From Thermus tengchongensis (lineage in GTDB: Bacteria; Deinococcota; Deinococci; Deinococcales; Thermaceae), in contig NZ_JAKEDU010000006.1 in NCBI RefSeq assembly GCF_021462405.1, positions 35,844-99,843 of the forward strand: 64,000 bases of DNA, read 5' to 3'. Position 1 is the stretch's first letter, and each line of letters begins with the position of its first letter. This document shows positions 1-11,746 of the stretch, in pieces. A program made the translations under genes and the position numbers. Below the pieces are notes generated by a model. The model saw only the letters and a program-made list of their open reading frames with translations. It had not been told where the DNA came from and did not search any database.

Positions 1-621
1 GAGGCCCAGACCAAGGGCTACGCCATAGAGGACAACGGGCTTGGGAACCTCTGGGTGGTCCTGCCCCGGGAGGCTTTCAAGGGGGAGATGGCCCGCTACA
101 AGGAGCTGGGCTTCAACTACCTGGCGGACATCGTGGGCATAGACTACCTGGAGTACCCGGACCCTAAGCCCGAGCGCTTCTCGGTGGTCTACGAGCTGGT
201 TTCCCTTCCAGGGTGGCGGGACGGGGATGGGAGCCGCTTCTTCGTCCGGGTTTACGTGCCGGAGAAGGACCCCGTGCTGCCCACGGTGACCGACCTCTGG
301 GGGAGCGCGAACTTCCTGGAGCGGGAGGTGTACGACATGTTCGGCATCGTCTTTGAGGGGCACCCGGACCTCAGGAAGATCCTCACCCCCGAGGACCTCG
401 AGGGTCATCCCCTGCGCAAGGACTTCCCCCTGGGGGAAACCCCCACCCTCTTCCGCGAAGGAAGGTTCATCGTGCCCAGCGAGTTCCGGGCCGCCCTCAC
501 CGGGAAGAACCCTGGCCCTACCTGGTACCGGGGCGGTAGCCGCAAGGGGTACCGGGCCCTTTGGGCCGACCTCCAGAAGGCCAGGGGAGAAAAGGACCCC
601 GGTAGGGGCTCGGTTGGCTAG
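1..621 (+). CDS. nuoC: NADH-quinone oxidoreductase subunit C (Nqo5), 5' partial
   Basis: Hydrophilic-arm subunit of respiratory complex I (30 kDa family), which packs against NuoD near the quinone site. The frame is open from base 1, giving 206 residues; compared with the 207-residue T. thermophilus Nqo5 only about the first 10 residues lie outside the window. A GTG at 55 is internal, because the residues before it (GYAIEDNGLGNLW) are family-conserved. The family signature around NFLEREVYDMFGI and the HPDLRKIL segment are present. nuoD starts 9 nt after the stop, with a good Shine-Dalgarno in the gap. nuoA and nuoB are expected just upstream. Confidence 0.97.
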   Translation, partial: EAQTKGYAIEDNGLGNLWVVLPREAFKGEMARYKELGFNYLADIVGIDYLEYPDPKPERFSVVYELVSLPGWRDGDGSRFFVRVYVPEKDPVLPTVTDLWGSANFLEREVYDMFGIVFEGHPDLRKILTPEDLEGHPLRKDFPLGETPTLFREGRFIVPSEFRAALTGKNPGPTWYRGGSRKGYRALWADLQKARGEKDPGRGSVG

Positions 622-630
622 GGAGGTCAA

Positions 631-1851
631 ATGAAGGACTACCTGGACCTGGACCCACAGGTGGCGGAGGAACCCAAGGAGCTCCGCACCGAGGTCATGA
701 CCCTCAACGTGGGCCCGCAGCACCCCTCCACCCACGGGGTCTTGCGGGTGGTGGTGACCCTTTCGGGCGAAGAGGTCTTGGACCTCGTCCCCCACATCGG
801 CTACCTCCACACGGGCTTTGAGAAGAACATGGAGAACCGGACGTATACGCAGGTGATCACGTATACGCCCCGGATGGACTACCTCCACTCCTTCGCCCAC
901 GACCTGGCCTACGCTCTGGCGGTGGAGCGGCTGGTGGGGGCGGTGGTGCCGCCTCGAGCCCAGACCATCCGCATCATCCTCAACGAGCTCTCCCGCCTGG
1001 CCAGCCACCTGGTCTTCCTGGGTACTGGGCTACTGGACCTTGGGGCCCTTACCCCCTTCTTCTACGCCTTCCGCGAGCGGGAGGCCATCCTGGACCTCTT
1101 TGAGTGGGTGACCGGCCAGCGCTTCCACCACAACTACATCCGCATCGGCGGGGTCAAGGAGGACCTTCCCGAGGAATTCGTGCCCGAGCTTAAAAAGCTT
1201 TTGCAGGTCCTGCCCCACCGCATCGACGAGTACGAGGCCCTCTTTGCGGAAAGCCCCATCTTCTACGAGCGGGCCCGGGGCGTGGGGGTCATCCCCCCCG
1301 AGGTGGCCATCCACCTGGGCCTCACCGGAGGGTCTTTGAGGGCCAGCGGGGTGAACTACGACGTGCGCAAGGCCTACCCCTATGCGGGCTACGACACCTA
1401 CCAGTTTGACGTGCCCTTGGGGGAGCACGGGGACGTGTTCGACCGCATGCTGATCCGCATCCGGGAGATGCGGGAGTCGGTGAAGATCATAAAGCAGGCC
1501 CTGGAGCGGCTGGAGCCAGGGCCGGTGCGCGACCCCAACCCCCAGATCACCCCGCCCCCCAGGCACCTCCTGGAGACCTCCATGGAGGCGGTCATCTACC
1601 ACTTCAAGCACTACACCGAGGGCTTCCACCCCCCCAAGGGCGAGGTGTACGTGCCCACGGAATCCGCCAGGGGCGAACTGGGGTACTACATCGTCTCCGA
1701 TGGGGGGAGCATGCCCTACCGGGTGAAGGTGCGGGCTCCCAGCTTCGTGAACCTGCAAAGCCTCCCCTATGCCTGCAAGGGGGAGCAGGTGGCGGACATG
1801 GTGGCCATCATCGCCAGCCTGGACCCGGTCATGGGCGACGTGGACCGATAG
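631..1851 (+). CDS. nuoD: NADH-quinone oxidoreductase subunit D (Nqo4)
   Basis: 49 kDa subunit of complex I, forming the quinone-binding cavity with NuoB. It is 406 residues long, normal for the family (T. thermophilus Nqo4 409). The N-terminal [10 protein letters not shown] loop, which reaches the quinone head group, and the [11 protein letters not shown] segment are intact. The sequence ends with the family C-terminus [10 protein letters not shown]. The ATG is preceded by GGGAGGTCAA. It is part of the continuous nuo operon, between nuoC and nuoE. Confidence 0.98.
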   Translation: MKDYLDLDPQVAEEPKELRTEVMTLNVGPQHPSTHGVLRVVVTLSGEEVLDLVPHIGYLHTGFEKNMENRTYTQVITYTPRMDYLHSFAHDLAYALAVERLVGAVVPPRAQTIRIILNELSRLASHLVFLGTGLLDLGALTPFFYAFREREAILDLFEWVTGQRFHHNYIRIGGVKEDLPEEFVPELKKLLQVLPHRIDEYEALFAESPIFYERARGVGVIPPEVAIHLGLTGGSLRASGVNYDVRKAYPYAGYDTYQFDVPLGEHGDVFDRMLIRIREMRESVKIIKQALERLEPGPVRDPNPQITPPPRHLLETSMEAVIYHFKHYTEGFHPPKGEVYVPTESARGELGYYIVSDGGSMPYRVKVRAPSFVNLQSLPYACKGEQVADMVAIIASLDPVMGDVDR

Positions 1852-1860
1852 GAGGTGAAG

Positions 1861-2406
1861 ATGGGGTTCTTCGACGACAAGCAGGACTTCCTAGAGGAAA
1901 CCTTTGCCAAGTACCCACCGGAAGGGCGCCGCTCTGCCATCATGCCCCTCTTAAGGCGGGTGCAGCAGGAGGAGGGCTGGATTCGGCCGGAGCGGATAGA
2001 AGAGATCGCCCAGCTGGTGGGTACCACGGCCACGGAGGTCATGGGGGTGGCGAGCTTCTACTCCTACTACCAGTTCGTGCCCACGGGCAAGTACCACCTC
2101 CAGGTCTGCTCCACCCTCTCCTGCAAGCTGGCGGGGGCGGACGAGCTTTGGGATTACCTCACGGAGACTTTGGGCATCGGCCCCGGGGAGGTGACCCCGG
2201 ATGGCCTTTTCAGCGTGCAGAAGGTGGAGTGCCTGGGAAGCTGCCACACCGCTCCTGTGGTCCAGGTGAACGACGAACCCTATGTGGAGTGCGTGACCCG
2301 GGCGAGGCTTGAGGCGCTCCTGGAGGGCCTCAAGGCGGGCAAGCGCCTCGAGGAGATCGAGCTTCCCGGCAAGTGCGGGCACCACGTGCACGAGGTGGAG
2401 GTATGA
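1861..2406 (+). CDS. nuoE: NADH-quinone oxidoreductase subunit E (Nqo2)
   Basis: 24 kDa subunit of the NADH dehydrogenase module, thioredoxin fold, carrying the off-path [2Fe-2S] cluster N1a. With the ATG at 1861 the protein has 181 residues, the length of T. thermophilus Nqo2. A GTG at 1855 would add two residues but overlaps the Shine-Dalgarno GGAGGT (1851-1856). Cluster ligands are Cys83, Cys88, Cys124 and Cys128 (CSTLSC and CLGSC). The stop codon overlaps the nuoF ATG in an ATGA arrangement. Confidence 0.97.
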   Translation: MGFFDDKQDFLEETFAKYPPEGRRSAIMPLLRRVQQEEGWIRPERIEEIAQLVGTTATEVMGVASFYSYYQFVPTGKYHLQVCSTLSCKLAGADELWDYLTETLGIGPGEVTPDGLFSVQKVECLGSCHTAPVVQVNDEPYVECVTRARLEALLEGLKAGKRLEEIELPGKCGHHVHEVEV

Positions 2407-3716
2407 CCGGGCCCATCGTATCCGGAAAAGATCCCCGTTTTGAGCGGACCCTCTACGCCCACGTGGGGAAGGAAGGCTCATGGACCCTGGACTACTACCT
2501 GCGGCACGGCGGCTACGAAACCGCCAAGCGGGTCCTGAAGGAGAAAACCCCCGAAGAGGTCATCGAGGAGGTGAAGCGCTCGGGCCTCCGGGGCCGGGGC
2601 GGGGCGGGCTTCCCCACCGGGGTTAAGTGGAGCTTCATGCCCAAGGACGGGCAGCAGCACTACCTCATCTGCAACGCCGACGAGTCGGAGCCGGGGAGCT
2701 TCAAGGACCGCTACATCCTGGAGGACGTTCCCCACCTGCTCCTCGAGGGGATGATCCTGGCGGGCTACGCCATAAGGGCCACGGTGGGGTACATCTACGT
2801 GCGCGGGGAGTACCGCAAGGCGGCGGACCGCCTGGAGGCCGCCATCCGCGAGGCCCGCGAGGGGGGCTACCTGGGGGAAAACCTCTTCGGCTCGGGCTTC
2901 TCCTTCCAGGTGCACGTGCACCGGGGCGCCGGGGCCTACATCTGCGGCGAGGAAACCGCCCTCATGAACTCCTTGGAAGGCCTTCGGGCCAATCCTCGCC
3001 TCAAACCCCCCTTCCCCGCCCAGTCGGGGCTTTGGGGCAAGCCCACCACCATCAACAACGTGGAGACCCTGGCCTCGGTGGTGCCCATCCTGGAGCGGGG
3101 GGCCGACTGGTTCGCCAGCATGGGCACCGAGCAGTCCAAGGGGATGAAGCTCTACCAGATCTCCGGCCCCGTGAGGCGGCCCGGGGTCTACGAACTTCCC
3201 ATGGGCACCACCTTCCGGGAACTCATCTACGACTGGGCGGGAGGTCCTCTGGAGCCCATCCAGGCCCTCATCCCTGGGGGGTCCTCCACCCCGCCTTTGC
3301 CCTTCACCGATGAGGTCCTGGACACCCCCATGAGCTACGAGCACCTGCAGGCCAAGGGCTCCATGCTGGGCACGGGCGGGGTCATCCTCATCCCCGAGCG
3401 GGTGAGCATGGTGGACGCCATGTGGAACGTGACCCGCTTCTACGCCCACGAGTCCTGCGGCAAGTGCACCCCCTGCCGGGAGGGGGTGGCGGGCTTCATG
3501 GTGAACCTCTTCGCCAAAATCGGCAGCGGCCAAGGGGAGGAAAAGGACGTGGAGAACCTCGAGGCCCTCCTCCCCCTCATCGAGGGGCGGAGCTTCTGCC
3601 CCCTGGCGGATGCGGCGGTGTGGCCGGTGAAAGGCTCCTTGAAGCACTTTAAGGACCAGTACCTAGCCTTGGTGCGGGAGAAAAAGCCCGTGCCCAGGGT
3701 GAGCCTCTGGAGGTGA
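2403..3716 (+). CDS. nuoF: NADH-quinone oxidoreductase subunit F (Nqo1), NADH-binding
   Basis: 51 kDa subunit that oxidises NADH, holding FMN and the [4Fe-4S] cluster N3. It has 437 residues from the ATG at 2403 (T. thermophilus Nqo1 has 438); a longer frame from 2373 is rejected because it lies inside nuoE. The glycine-rich [11 protein letters not shown] (about 61-71) binds the nucleotide, [10 protein letters not shown] (about 89-98) lies in the FMN fold, and SCGKCTPC (about 352-359) plus the Cys of SFCPLAD (about 400) ligate N3. It overlaps nuoE by 4 nt. Confidence 0.98.
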   Translation: MTGPIVSGKDPRFERTLYAHVGKEGSWTLDYYLRHGGYETAKRVLKEKTPEEVIEEVKRSGLRGRGGAGFPTGVKWSFMPKDGQQHYLICNADESEPGSFKDRYILEDVPHLLLEGMILAGYAIRATVGYIYVRGEYRKAADRLEAAIREAREGGYLGENLFGSGFSFQVHVHRGAGAYICGEETALMNSLEGLRANPRLKPPFPAQSGLWGKPTTINNVETLASVVPILERGADWFASMGTEQSKGMKLYQISGPVRRPGVYELPMGTTFRELIYDWAGGPLEPIQALIPGGSSTPPLPFTDEVLDTPMSYEHLQAKGSMLGTGGVILIPERVSMVDAMWNVTRFYAHESCGKCTPCREGVAGFMVNLFAKIGSGQGEEKDVENLEALLPLIEGRSFCPLADAAVWPVKGSLKHFKDQYLALVREKKPVPRVSLWR

Positions 3717-3718
3717 AG

Positions 3719-6067
3719 GTGGTCAGGGTCAAGGTGAACGACCGGATCGTGGAAGTGCCCCCGGGGACCAGCGTCATGGACGCGGTCTTCCACGCGGGGT
3801 ACGACGTGCCCCTCTTCTGCTCGGAAAAGCACCTCTCCCCCATTGGGGCCTGCCGCATGTGCCTGGTGCGCATCGGCCTGCCCAAGCGGGGCCCGGACGG
3901 GAAGCCTGTGTTGAATGAAAGGGGGGAACCGGAGATCGCCTGGCAGCCCAAGCTGGCCGCCAGCTGCGTCACCGCCGTGGCCGACGGCATGGTGGTGGAC
4001 ACCCTCTCGGAGGTGGTGCGGGAAGCCCAGGCGGGGATGGTGGAGTTCACCCTCTTAAACCACCCCCTGGACTGCCCCACCTGCGACAAGGGGGGGGCCT
4101 GCGAGCTTCAGGACCGCACGGTGGAGTACGGGCTCTACGAGAAGTATTACCAGAAGGCTCCCCTCGAGCTTCCCACCTACACCCGCTTTGAGTTCACCCG
4201 CCGCCACGTGGACAAACACCACCCCCTTTCCCCCTTCGTGGTGCTGGACCGGGAGCGGTGCATCCACTGCAAGCGGTGCGTGCGCTACTTTGAGGAGATC
4301 CCTGGGGACGAGGTCCTAGACTTCATCGAGCGGGGGATGCACACCTTCATCGGCACCATGGACTTCGGCCTCCCCTCGGGCTTCTCGGGGAACATCACCG
4401 ACATCTGCCCCGTGGGGGCCCTTCTGGACCTCACCGCCCGCTTCCGGGCCCGCAACTGGGAGATGGAGGAAACCCCCACCACCTGCGCCCTCTGCCCCGT
4501 GGGGTGCGGCATCACCGCGGACACCAGGAGCGGGGAGCTCCTGCGCATCCGCGCCCGGGAGGTACCTGAGGTCAACGAGATCTGGCTCTGCGACGCGGGC
4601 CGCTTCGGGCACGAGTGGGCGGACCAGGAGCGCCTCAAGATCCCCCTGGTGCGCAAGGGCGGGAGGCTCCAGGAGGCCACCTGGGAGGAGGCCTTCGCCG
4701 CCATCCAGGAGGGCCTCAAGGGGGCCAGGAAGGAGGAGGTGGGGATCTACCTGGCCCACGACGCCACCTTGGAGGAGGGCCTAATGGCCAGCGAGCTGGC
4801 CAAGGCCCTAGGCACCCCCCACCTGGACTTCGAGGGCCGCACCGCCGCCCCCGCAAGCCTCTACCCCGCGGCCACCTTTGAAGACCTCCTGGGGGCGGAC
4901 TTCGCCCTGGTCCTGGGGGACCCCACGGAGGAGGCCCCCCTCCTCCACCTGCGCCTAAGCGAGTTCGTGCGCGACCTAAAGCCCCCCCAGCGCTTCGCCC
5001 ACGGCACCCCCTTCGCCGACCTCTCCATCAAGGAGAGGATGCCCAGGCGCCGGGACAAGATGGCCCTCTTCGCCCCCTACCGCGCCCCCCTCATGAAGTG
5101 GGCGTCCATCCACCAGGTTCATGCCCCCGGGGAGGAGCGGGAGATCCTTCTCGCCCTGCTTGGGGAGAAGGAGGGTAGCGAAGCGGTGAAGATGGCCAAA
5201 GAGGCCTGGGAAAAGGCGCAAAACCCTGTCCTCATCCTGGGGGCCGGTGTCCTCCAAGATTCCGTGGCCGCAGAAAGGGCCAGGCTTCTCGCCGAGCGCA
5301 AGGGGGCCAAGGTCCTGGCCATGACCCCGGCGGCCAATGCCCGGGGCCTCGAGGCCCTGGGGGTCTGGCCCGGGGAGAAAGGGGCAGCTTGGGACGAACC
5401 CGGAAGCCCCTACGCCTACTACGGCTTCGTGCCCCCGGAAGGGGCCCTAAAGGGCAAACGCTTCCTGGTTATGCACCTCAGCCACCTCCACCCCCTGGCG
5501 GAGCGGTATGCGGATGTGGTCCTCCCCGCCCCCACCTTCTACGAGAAGCGGGGGCAGGTGGTGAACCTGGAGGGGCGGGTCCTTTCCCTCAACCCCGCCC
5601 CCATTGAAAACGGCGAGGCGGAGGGTGCCATCCAGGCCCTGGCCCTGCTGGCCGAGGCCCTTGGGGTGCGGCCGCCCTTTAGGCTTGGCCTCGAGGCGGA
5701 GCGGGAGCTCAAGAAAAAGGTACCCGCTCCTAACGGCCTCCTTACCCACCGCACCCAGCGCCTACGGCCCAAGGCCCAAGAGGGAAGGCTCTACCTGAGG
5801 CCCACCATGTGGAGGGCCTGGCAGCTTACGGGTAAGGTGGCCCAGACCGTCCGCCCTGAGCTTTGGGTCCACCCGGAAACCGCCAAGGCCGAGGCCCTTT
5901 TGGAGGGAGCCCGGGTGGAGGTGGAAGGCCCCCTGGGCCCGGTCCTGGCCCAGGTGGTCCACCGGGAGGACCTGCCCAAGGGCTTCCTCTACCTCTCCGC
6001 CCTCGGTCCCTTTGCGGGCAGGAGGATGGAGGCCAGGGTGTTGGTCCCCACGGGAGGTGAGGCATGA
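3719..6067 (+). CDS. nuoG: NADH-quinone oxidoreductase subunit G (Nqo3)
   Basis: Large iron-sulfur subunit of complex I, passing electrons from N3 along the cluster chain. It has 782 residues from the GTG at 3719, which gives the T. thermophilus-like N-terminus MVRVKV and a Shine-Dalgarno (GGAGGTGA, 3709-3716) at proper spacing; the GTG at 3713 is an alternative. The N-terminal ferredoxin domain has C..........[12 protein letters not shown] begins the N5 site and CIHCKRC the N4 site; CALCPVGC plus a later Cys form the extra cluster N7 found in Thermus and E. coli. The rest is a degenerate molybdopterin-oxidoreductase fold. Confidence 0.96.
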   Translation: MVRVKVNDRIVEVPPGTSVMDAVFHAGYDVPLFCSEKHLSPIGACRMCLVRIGLPKRGPDGKPVLNERGEPEIAWQPKLAASCVTAVADGMVVDTLSEVVREAQAGMVEFTLLNHPLDCPTCDKGGACELQDRTVEYGLYEKYYQKAPLELPTYTRFEFTRRHVDKHHPLSPFVVLDRERCIHCKRCVRYFEEIPGDEVLDFIERGMHTFIGTMDFGLPSGFSGNITDICPVGALLDLTARFRARNWEMEETPTTCALCPVGCGITADTRSGELLRIRAREVPEVNEIWLCDAGRFGHEWADQERLKIPLVRKGGRLQEATWEEAFAAIQEGLKGARKEEVGIYLAHDATLEEGLMASELAKALGTPHLDFEGRTAAPASLYPAATFEDLLGADFALVLGDPTEEAPLLHLRLSEFVRDLKPPQRFAHGTPFADLSIKERMPRRRDKMALFAPYRAPLMKWASIHQVHAPGEEREILLALLGEKEGSEAVKMAKEAWEKAQNPVLILGAGVLQDSVAAERARLLAERKGAKVLAMTPAANARGLEALGVWPGEKGAAWDEPGSPYAYYGFVPPEGALKGKRFLVMHLSHLHPLAERYADVVLPAPTFYEKRGQVVNLEGRVLSLNPAPIENGEAEGAIQALALLAEALGVRPPFRLGLEAERELKKKVPAPNGLLTHRTQRLRPKAQEGRLYLRPTMWRAWQLTGKVAQTVRPELWVHPETAKAEALLEGARVEVEGPLGPVLAQVVHREDLPKGFLYLSALGPFAGRRMEARVLVPTGGEA

Positions 6068-7158
6068 ACCCTTATCCCTCGGATCCCTACTGGATGGTGG
6101 CCTTGAAGGCCCTTTTGGTGGTGGTGGGCCTCCTCACGGCCTTCGCCTTCATGACCCTGATCGAGCGCCGCCTTCTCGCCCGCTTCCAAGTCCGCCTGGG
6201 CCCCAACCGGGTGGGGCCCCTTGGCCTCTTCCAGCCCATCGCCGACGCCATCAAGAGCATCTTCAAGGAAGACCTGGTGGTGGAGCGCGCCGACAAGGTG
6301 ATCTTCGTGCTAGCTCCCCTCATCGGCGTGGTCTTCGCCCTCCTGGCCTTCGGGGCCATCCCCTTTGGCCCCCCAGGGAGCTTCTTCGGCTTCCAGCCCT
6401 GGGTCTTGAACCTGGACCTGGGCCTCCTCTACCTCTTCGCCGTGAGCGAGATGGCCATCTACGGCATCTTCCTGGCAGGCTGGGCCTCGGGGAGCAAGTA
6501 CAGCCTCCTGGGCTCCTTGCGCTCCTCGGCGAGCCTCATCTCCTACGAGCTGGGCCTGGGCATCGCCCTCCTCTCCCCAGTGCTCCTGGTGGGAAGCCTG
6601 AACCTCAACGACATCGTCAACTGGCAGCAGGAGCACGGCTGGCTGGCCCTATACGCTTTCCCTGCCTTCTTGGTCTACATGATCGCCGCCCTGGCCGAGG
6701 CTGCCCGCACCCCCTTTGACCTCCCTGAGGCCGAGCAGGAGCTGGTGGGGGGCTACCACACCGAATACAGCTCCATCAAGTGGGCCCTCTTCCAGATGAC
6801 GGAGTACATCCACTTCATCACCGCCAGCGCCCTCATCCCCACCCTCTTCCTGGGCGGCTGGACCATGCCCTTCTGGAACGTCCCCTATCTTTGGATGTTC
6901 CTCAAGATCGCCTTCTTCCTCTTCTTCTTCATCTGGATCCGGGCCACGTGGTTCCGCCTGCGCTACGACCAGCTCCTGCGCTTCGGCTGGGGCTTCCTCT
7001 TCCCGGTGGCCCTGGTCTGGTTCCTGGTGACCGCCCTGGTGGTGGCCTTAGACTTTCCCCGCTCCTACCTCCTCTACCTCTCCTTGGCCACCCTCTTGGT
7101 CCTTCTGGGGGCGGTGATGTACAGCCCCAAACCCGTCCGTAAAGGAGGTGGCGCATGA
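6064..7158 (+). CDS. nuoH: NADH-quinone oxidoreductase subunit H (Nqo8)
   Basis: Membrane subunit of complex I that joins the two arms and completes the quinone chamber. It has 364 residues (T. thermophilus Nqo8 365) with about nine hydrophobic helices. The conserved charged loop around RLGPNRVGP and the acid-rich [19 protein letters not shown] stretch, which lies at the quinone channel, are intact. It overlaps nuoG by 4 nt and nuoI by 4 nt, so it is translationally coupled on both sides. Confidence 0.98.
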   Translation: MNPYPSDPYWMVALKALLVVVGLLTAFAFMTLIERRLLARFQVRLGPNRVGPLGLFQPIADAIKSIFKEDLVVERADKVIFVLAPLIGVVFALLAFGAIPFGPPGSFFGFQPWVLNLDLGLLYLFAVSEMAIYGIFLAGWASGSKYSLLGSLRSSASLISYELGLGIALLSPVLLVGSLNLNDIVNWQQEHGWLALYAFPAFLVYMIAALAEAARTPFDLPEAEQELVGGYHTEYSSIKWALFQMTEYIHFITASALIPTLFLGGWTMPFWNVPYLWMFLKIAFFLFFFIWIRATWFRLRYDQLLRFGWGFLFPVALVWFLVTALVVALDFPRSYLLYLSLATLLVLLGAVMYSPKPVRKGGGA

Positions 7159-7703
7159 CCCTTAAAGCCCTGGCCCAAAGCCTCGGCATTACCCTTAAGT
7201 ACCTCTTCTCCAAGCCGGTGACCGTTCCCTACCCCGATGCCCCCGTGGCCCTCAAGCCCCGGTTCCACGGCCGCCACGTGCTCACCCGCCACCCCAACGG
7301 CCTGGAGAAGTGCATCGGCTGCTCCTTGTGCGCCGCCGCCTGCCCCGCCTACGCCATCTACGTGGAACCCGCAGAAAACGACCCGGAGAACCCGGTCTCG
7401 GCGGGGGAGCGCTACGCCAAGGTCTACGAGATCAACATGCTCCGGTGCATCTTCTGCGGGCTTTGCGAGGAGGCTTGCCCCACCGGGGCCATCGTGCTGG
7501 GCTACGACTTCGAGATGGCCGACTACCAGTACTCCGACCTCATCTACGGCAAGGAGGACATGCTGGTGGACGTGGTGGGCACCAAGCCCCAGCGCCGGGA
7601 GGCCAAGATGACCGGCAAGCCCGTGAAGCCTGGCTACGTGGTGCCCTACGTGCGCCCTGAGCTGGAGGGCTTCAAGGCCCCCACGGAAGGAGGGAAGCGG
7701 TGA
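7155..7703 (+). CDS. nuoI: NADH-quinone oxidoreductase subunit I (Nqo9)
   Basis: Peripheral subunit with two [4Fe-4S] clusters (N6a, N6b) between NuoG and NuoB. It has 182 residues. The two ferredoxin motifs are [12 protein letters not shown] and [12 protein letters not shown], each followed by the expected Pro. An amphipathic N-terminal helix (about 1-20) would lie on the membrane. The ATG overlaps the nuoH stop; nuoJ starts 4 nt before this stop with GTG. Confidence 0.98.
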   Translation: MTLKALAQSLGITLKYLFSKPVTVPYPDAPVALKPRFHGRHVLTRHPNGLEKCIGCSLCAAACPAYAIYVEPAENDPENPVSAGERYAKVYEINMLRCIFCGLCEEACPTGAIVLGYDFEMADYQYSDLIYGKEDMLVDVVGTKPQRREAKMTGKPVKPGYVVPYVRPELEGFKAPTEGGKR

Positions 7704-8239
7704 GCCCTTGGGAAGCTTTGGCCCTGCTCCTGCTCCTCGCCACCGGGGTACTGGTGGTGACCTTGAGGAACGCCATCCACGCCGCCTTGGCCCTCATCCT
7801 GAACTTCCTGGTGCTGGCCGGGGTCTATGTGGGCCTGGACGCCCGCTTTCTGGGTTTCATCCAGGTGATCGTGTACGCCGGGGCCATCGTGGTCCTCTTC
7901 CTCTTCGTGATCATGCTCCTGTACGCCGCCCAGGGGGAGGTGGGGTTTGACCCCCTGGTGCGTTCCAAGCCCCTGGCCGCCCTCCTGGCCCTGGGGATAG
8001 CCTTGGCCCTCTTCTCCGGGCTTTGGGGCCTGAACCTGGCCTTCGCGAAAGACCTGCAGGGGGGCCTGCCCCAGGCCCTGGGGCCCCTCCTCTACGGGGA
8101 CTGGCTCTTCGTCCTCCTGGCGGTGGGCTTCCTCCTCATGGCGGCCACGGTGGTGGCCGTGGCCCTGGTCCAGCCCACCCGTCCCCTGGACGCCCTGCGC
8201 CCCGAGGAGCGCAAGGAGGAAAAGGAGGTGGTGCGGTGA
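7700..8239 (+). CDS. nuoJ: NADH-quinone oxidoreductase subunit J (Nqo10)
   Basis: Membrane subunit of complex I with five predicted hydrophobic helices. It has 179 residues from a GTG at 7700, against 176 in T. thermophilus. The conserved third helix [21 protein letters not shown], which carries the pi-bulge in solved structures, is intact. The cytoplasmic C-terminal tail is charged and variable. It overlaps nuoI and nuoK by 4 nt each. Confidence 0.97.
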   Translation: MSPWEALALLLLLATGVLVVTLRNAIHAALALILNFLVLAGVYVGLDARFLGFIQVIVYAGAIVVLFLFVIMLLYAAQGEVGFDPLVRSKPLAALLALGIALALFSGLWGLNLAFAKDLQGGLPQALGPLLYGDWLFVLLAVGFLLMAATVVAVALVQPTRPLDALRPEERKEEKEVVR

Positions 8240-8523
8240 GCTACCTCTTCACCTCGGCCCTGCTCTTCGCCCTGGGGGTTTACGGGGTCCTGACCCGCAG
8301 GACGGCCATATTGGTCTTCCTCTCCATTGAGCTCATGCTGAACGCGGCGAACCTCTCCCTGGTGGGCTTCGCCCGGGCCCATGGCCTCGAGGGCCAGGTG
8401 GCCGCCCTCATGGTCATCGCCATCGCCGCCGCCGAGGTGGCGGTGGGCCTGGGCCTCATCGTGGCCATCTTCCGCCACCGGGAGAGCACCGCGGTGGACG
8501 ACCTTTCGGAGCTTAGGGGGTGA
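8236..8523 (+). CDS. nuoK: NADH-quinone oxidoreductase subunit K (Nqo11)
   Basis: Small membrane subunit (95 residues, three helices) homologous to MrpC of Na+/H+ antiporters. The proton-path glutamates are visible in [10 protein letters not shown] (helix 2) and [11 protein letters not shown] (helix 3). The start is the GTG at 8236 overlapping the nuoJ stop; the frame runs open upstream but that part is a shadow of nuoJ. The length is identical to T. thermophilus Nqo11. Confidence 0.98.
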   Translation: MSYLFTSALLFALGVYGVLTRRTAILVFLSIELMLNAANLSLVGFARAHGLEGQVAALMVIAIAAAEVAVGLGLIVAIFRHRESTAVDDLSELRG

Positions 8524-8525
8524 GC

Positions 8526-10343
8526 ATGCTGCTGCTGACCATCCTCCTTCCCCTCTTGGGCTTTGCCCTCCTGGGGCTTTTCGGTAAGAGGTTAAAAGAG
8601 CCTCTGCCTGGGGCTATAGCCTCAGCCCTGGTCTTGGCCTCCTTCCTCCTGGGGGTGGGCCTCCTCGCCCAGGGTGGGGCCCGCTTCCAGGCGGAGTGGC
8701 TCCCCGGCATCCCCTTCAGCCTCCTCTTGGACAACCTTTCCGGCTTCATGCTCATGATCGTCACCGGCGTAGGCTTCCTCATCCACGTCTACGCCATCGG
8801 CTACATGCACGGGGACCCGGGCAATAGCCGCTTCTTCGCCTACTTCAACCTCTTCATCGCCATGATGCTCCTCCTGGTCCTGGCCGACAGCTACCCGGTG
8901 ATGTTCATCGGCTGGGAAGGAGTGGGCCTGGCCAGCTTCCTCCTCATCGGCTTCTGGTACAAAAACGCTCAGTACGCCGACTCCGCCCGCAAGGCCTTCA
9001 TCGTGAACCGCATCGGCGACCTGGGCTTCCTGCTGGGCATGGCCATCCTCTGGGCCCTTTACGGCACCCTTTCCATCACCGAGCTCAAAGACGCCCTGGA
9101 AGGCCCCCTGAAGAACCCCAGCCTCCTGGCCCTGGCGGGCCTCCTCCTCTTCCTGGGAGCGGTGGGTAAAAGCGCCCAGGTGCCCCTCATGGTCTGGCTC
9201 CCCGACGCCATGGCCGGCCCCACTCCCGTTTCCGCCCTCATCCACGCGGCCACCATGGTGACCGCCGGGGTCTACCTCATCGCCCGGAGCTCCTTCCTCT
9301 ACGCCAACCTCCCCGACGTCTCCTACGCCATCGCCGTCATCGGCCTCCTCACCGCGGCCTACGGGGCACTTTCCGCCTTCGGCCAGAACGATATCAAGAA
9401 AATCGTGGCCTACTCCACCATCAGCCAGCTGGGGTACATGTTCCTGGCCGCGGGGGTGGGGGCCTACTGGGTGGCGCTTTTCCACGTCCTCACCCACGCC
9501 TTCTTCAAGGCCCTCCTCTTCCTCGCCTCGGGCAGCGTGATCCACGCCCTGGGCGGGGAGCAGGACGTGCGCAAGATGGGGGGACTTTGGAAGCACCTTC
9601 CCTACACCCGCTGGCACGGGCTCATCGGGGCGCTAGCCCTAGGCGGCCTCCCCATTCTCTCCGGCTTCTGGTCCAAGGACGCCATCCTCACCGCCACCCT
9701 CGCCTACCCCTTTGGGGGTCTGGGCTTCTACCTGGGGGCCCTCCTGGTGGCCGTCCTCACCGCCATGTACGCCATGCGCTGGTTCGTTCTGGTCTTCCTG
9801 GGGGAGGAACGAGGCCACCACCATCCCCACGAGGCCCCAGCGGTGATGCTCTGGCCCAACCACCTTCTGGCCCTGGGCTCCTTGCTGGCCGGGTATCTGG
9901 CCCTGCCCCATCCCCTGCCTAACGTCCTTGAGGTCTTCTTGAAGCCCGCCCTGGCCGAGGTGGAGGCCCATCATCTTTCCTTGGGCGCGGAGTGGGGCCT
10001 CATCGCCCTCTCAGGAGTAGTGGCCCTTCTGGGGCTCTGGCTGGGCTACACCTTCTTCCAGAGGAAGGCCTTCCCCGCCTGGTACCTCACCTTTGAGGCC
10101 TGGAGCCGGGAAAGCTTCTACGCCGACCGGGTGTACAACGCCCTCATCGTCAATCCCTTGAAGGCCTTAGCGGAAGCCCTCTTCTACGGGGATAGCAGCC
10201 TCCTTCGCGGCTACTTTGGCCTGGGCGGGACGGTGCGGAACCTGGGACAGGGCATCGGCCGCCTGCAGACCGGCTATCTAAGGATATACGCCCTGCTTTT
10301 CGTGCTGGGCGTGCTTCTCGTCTTGGGGGTGATGCGGTGGTAG
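8526..10343 (+). CDS. nuoL: NADH-quinone oxidoreductase subunit L (Nqo12)
   Basis: Distal antiporter-like subunit of complex I, with the long lateral helix HL near its C-terminus. About 605 residues from the ATG at 8526, which has GGGGGTGA as Shine-Dalgarno; a GTG at 8520 overlapping the nuoK stop would add two residues. Antiporter signatures [16 protein letters not shown] (key Glu), [15 protein letters not shown] (key Lys) and the [12 protein letters not shown] helix are present. About 16 hydrophobic helices are predicted. A His-rich loop (GHHHPHE) follows the twelfth helix. Confidence 0.97.
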   Translation: MLLLTILLPLLGFALLGLFGKRLKEPLPGAIASALVLASFLLGVGLLAQGGARFQAEWLPGIPFSLLLDNLSGFMLMIVTGVGFLIHVYAIGYMHGDPGNSRFFAYFNLFIAMMLLLVLADSYPVMFIGWEGVGLASFLLIGFWYKNAQYADSARKAFIVNRIGDLGFLLGMAILWALYGTLSITELKDALEGPLKNPSLLALAGLLLFLGAVGKSAQVPLMVWLPDAMAGPTPVSALIHAATMVTAGVYLIARSSFLYANLPDVSYAIAVIGLLTAAYGALSAFGQNDIKKIVAYSTISQLGYMFLAAGVGAYWVALFHVLTHAFFKALLFLASGSVIHALGGEQDVRKMGGLWKHLPYTRWHGLIGALALGGLPILSGFWSKDAILTATLAYPFGGLGFYLGALLVAVLTAMYAMRWFVLVFLGEERGHHHPHEAPAVMLWPNHLLALGSLLAGYLALPHPLPNVLEVFLKPALAEVEAHHLSLGAEWGLIALSGVVALLGLWLGYTFFQRKAFPAWYLTFEAWSRESFYADRVYNALIVNPLKALAEALFYGDSSLLRGYFGLGGTVRNLGQGIGRLQTGYLRIYALLFVLGVLLVLGVMRW

Positions 10344-11746
10344 TCCTGGCGATCCTCCTACCCATCCTCTTCGGCCTTCTCCTCCTCCTGGGCCTTCCCC
10401 GCGCCCTGGGAGTCCTGGGAGCGGGCCTGAGTTTTCTCATGAACCTCTACCTCTTTCTCACCCACCCGGGCGGGGTGGCCCATGGGGTCCAGGCCCCTCT
10501 CCTTCCCGGGGCCGGGGTCTATTGGGCCTTCGCTTTGGATGGCCTTTCCGCCCTCTTCTTCCTGACCATCGGCCTCACCGTCTTCCTGGGGGCCCTGGTG
10601 GCCAAGGTGGAGGGGCGGTTCTTGGGGCTCGCCCTTCTCATGTCCGGCCTCCTCCTGGGGCTTTTCGCTGCCCGGGACCTCCTGGTCTTCTACCTCTTCT
10701 TCGAAGCGGCCCTGATCCCTGCCCTCCTCATGCTCCTCTTCTACGGCGGGGAAAGGCGGCTTAGGGCCATCTACACCTTCCTCCTCTTCACCTTGGCGGG
10801 CTCCTTGCCCATGCTGGCCGCCATCCTGGCGGTGAAGGCCCTGGGGGGAAGCCCCACCTTCCTCCTGGAAGACCTCCTGGCCCACCCGGTGAAGGGACAG
10901 GCAGCCTTCTGGGTCTTCCTGGGCTTTGCCCTGGCCTTCGCCATCAAGACCCCCCTCTTCCCGGTGCACGCCTGGCTTCCCCTCTTCCACCAGGAGAACC
11001 ACCCCTCGGGGCTGGCGGACGCCCTGGGTACCCTCTACAAGGTGGGGGTCTTCGCCTTCTTCCGCTTCGCCATCCCCCTGGCCCCGGAGGGCTTTTATGA
11101 GCTGCAAGGGCTTCTCCTCTTCCTGGCAGCCATAAGCGCCCTCTACGGGGCCTGGGTGGCCTTCTCCGCCAAGGACTTCAAGACCCTTTTGGCCTACGCC
11201 GGGGTTTCCCACATGGGGGTGGCGGCCTTGGGGGTCTTCTCCGGAACCCCGGAAGGGGCCTTGGGCGGGCTTTACCTCCTGGCGGCAAGCGGCGTCTACA
11301 CCGGGGGCCTCTTCCTCCTGGCGGGAAGGCTTTACGAGCGCCTCCACACCCTGGAGATCGGGCGCTACCGGGGCCTGGCGGCCAGCGCCCCCGGCCTAGC
11401 CGCCCTGGCCCTCTTCCTCTTCCTGGCCATGGTGGGGCTTCCCGGGCTTTCCGGCTTCCCCGGGGAGCTCATGACCCTCCTCGGCGCCTACAAGGCCAGC
11501 CCCTGGCTCACCGCCATCGCCTTCCTCTCGGTGATCGCCGGGGCCGCCTACGCCCTCACCGCCTTCCAGAAGGTCTTCTGGGAGGAAGGCCAAAGGGAAG
11601 CGGAGGACCTCAAGGGAGCGGAATGGCCCTTCGCCGCCCTGACGGTGGCCGCCTTGGTCCTCATGGGCGTCTTTCCAGGCTTCTTCATTAAGGGCTTGCA
11701 ACCCCTGGCGGAAGCCTTCGCCAGGATCCTCGGAGGTGGCGCATGA
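10337..11746 (+). CDS. nuoM: NADH-quinone oxidoreductase subunit M (Nqo13)
   Basis: Middle antiporter-like subunit of complex I, 469 residues, the same length as T. thermophilus Nqo13. It starts at a GTG overlapping the last codons of nuoL. The essential helix-5 glutamate lies in [16 protein letters not shown], the helix-7 lysine in [16 protein letters not shown], and the broken helix 12 follows. About 14 hydrophobic helices. It overlaps nuoN by 4 nt. Confidence 0.97.
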   Translation: MVVLAILLPILFGLLLLLGLPRALGVLGAGLSFLMNLYLFLTHPGGVAHGVQAPLLPGAGVYWAFALDGLSALFFLTIGLTVFLGALVAKVEGRFLGLALLMSGLLLGLFAARDLLVFYLFFEAALIPALLMLLFYGGERRLRAIYTFLLFTLAGSLPMLAAILAVKALGGSPTFLLEDLLAHPVKGQAAFWVFLGFALAFAIKTPLFPVHAWLPLFHQENHPSGLADALGTLYKVGVFAFFRFAIPLAPEGFYELQGLLLFLAAISALYGAWVAFSAKDFKTLLAYAGVSHMGVAALGVFSGTPEGALGGLYLLAASGVYTGGLFLLAGRLYERLHTLEIGRYRGLAASAPGLAALALFLFLAMVGLPGLSGFPGELMTLLGAYKASPWLTAIAFLSVIAGAAYALTAFQKVFWEEGQREAEDLKGAEWPFAALTVAALVLMGVFPGFFIKGLQPLAEAFARILGGGA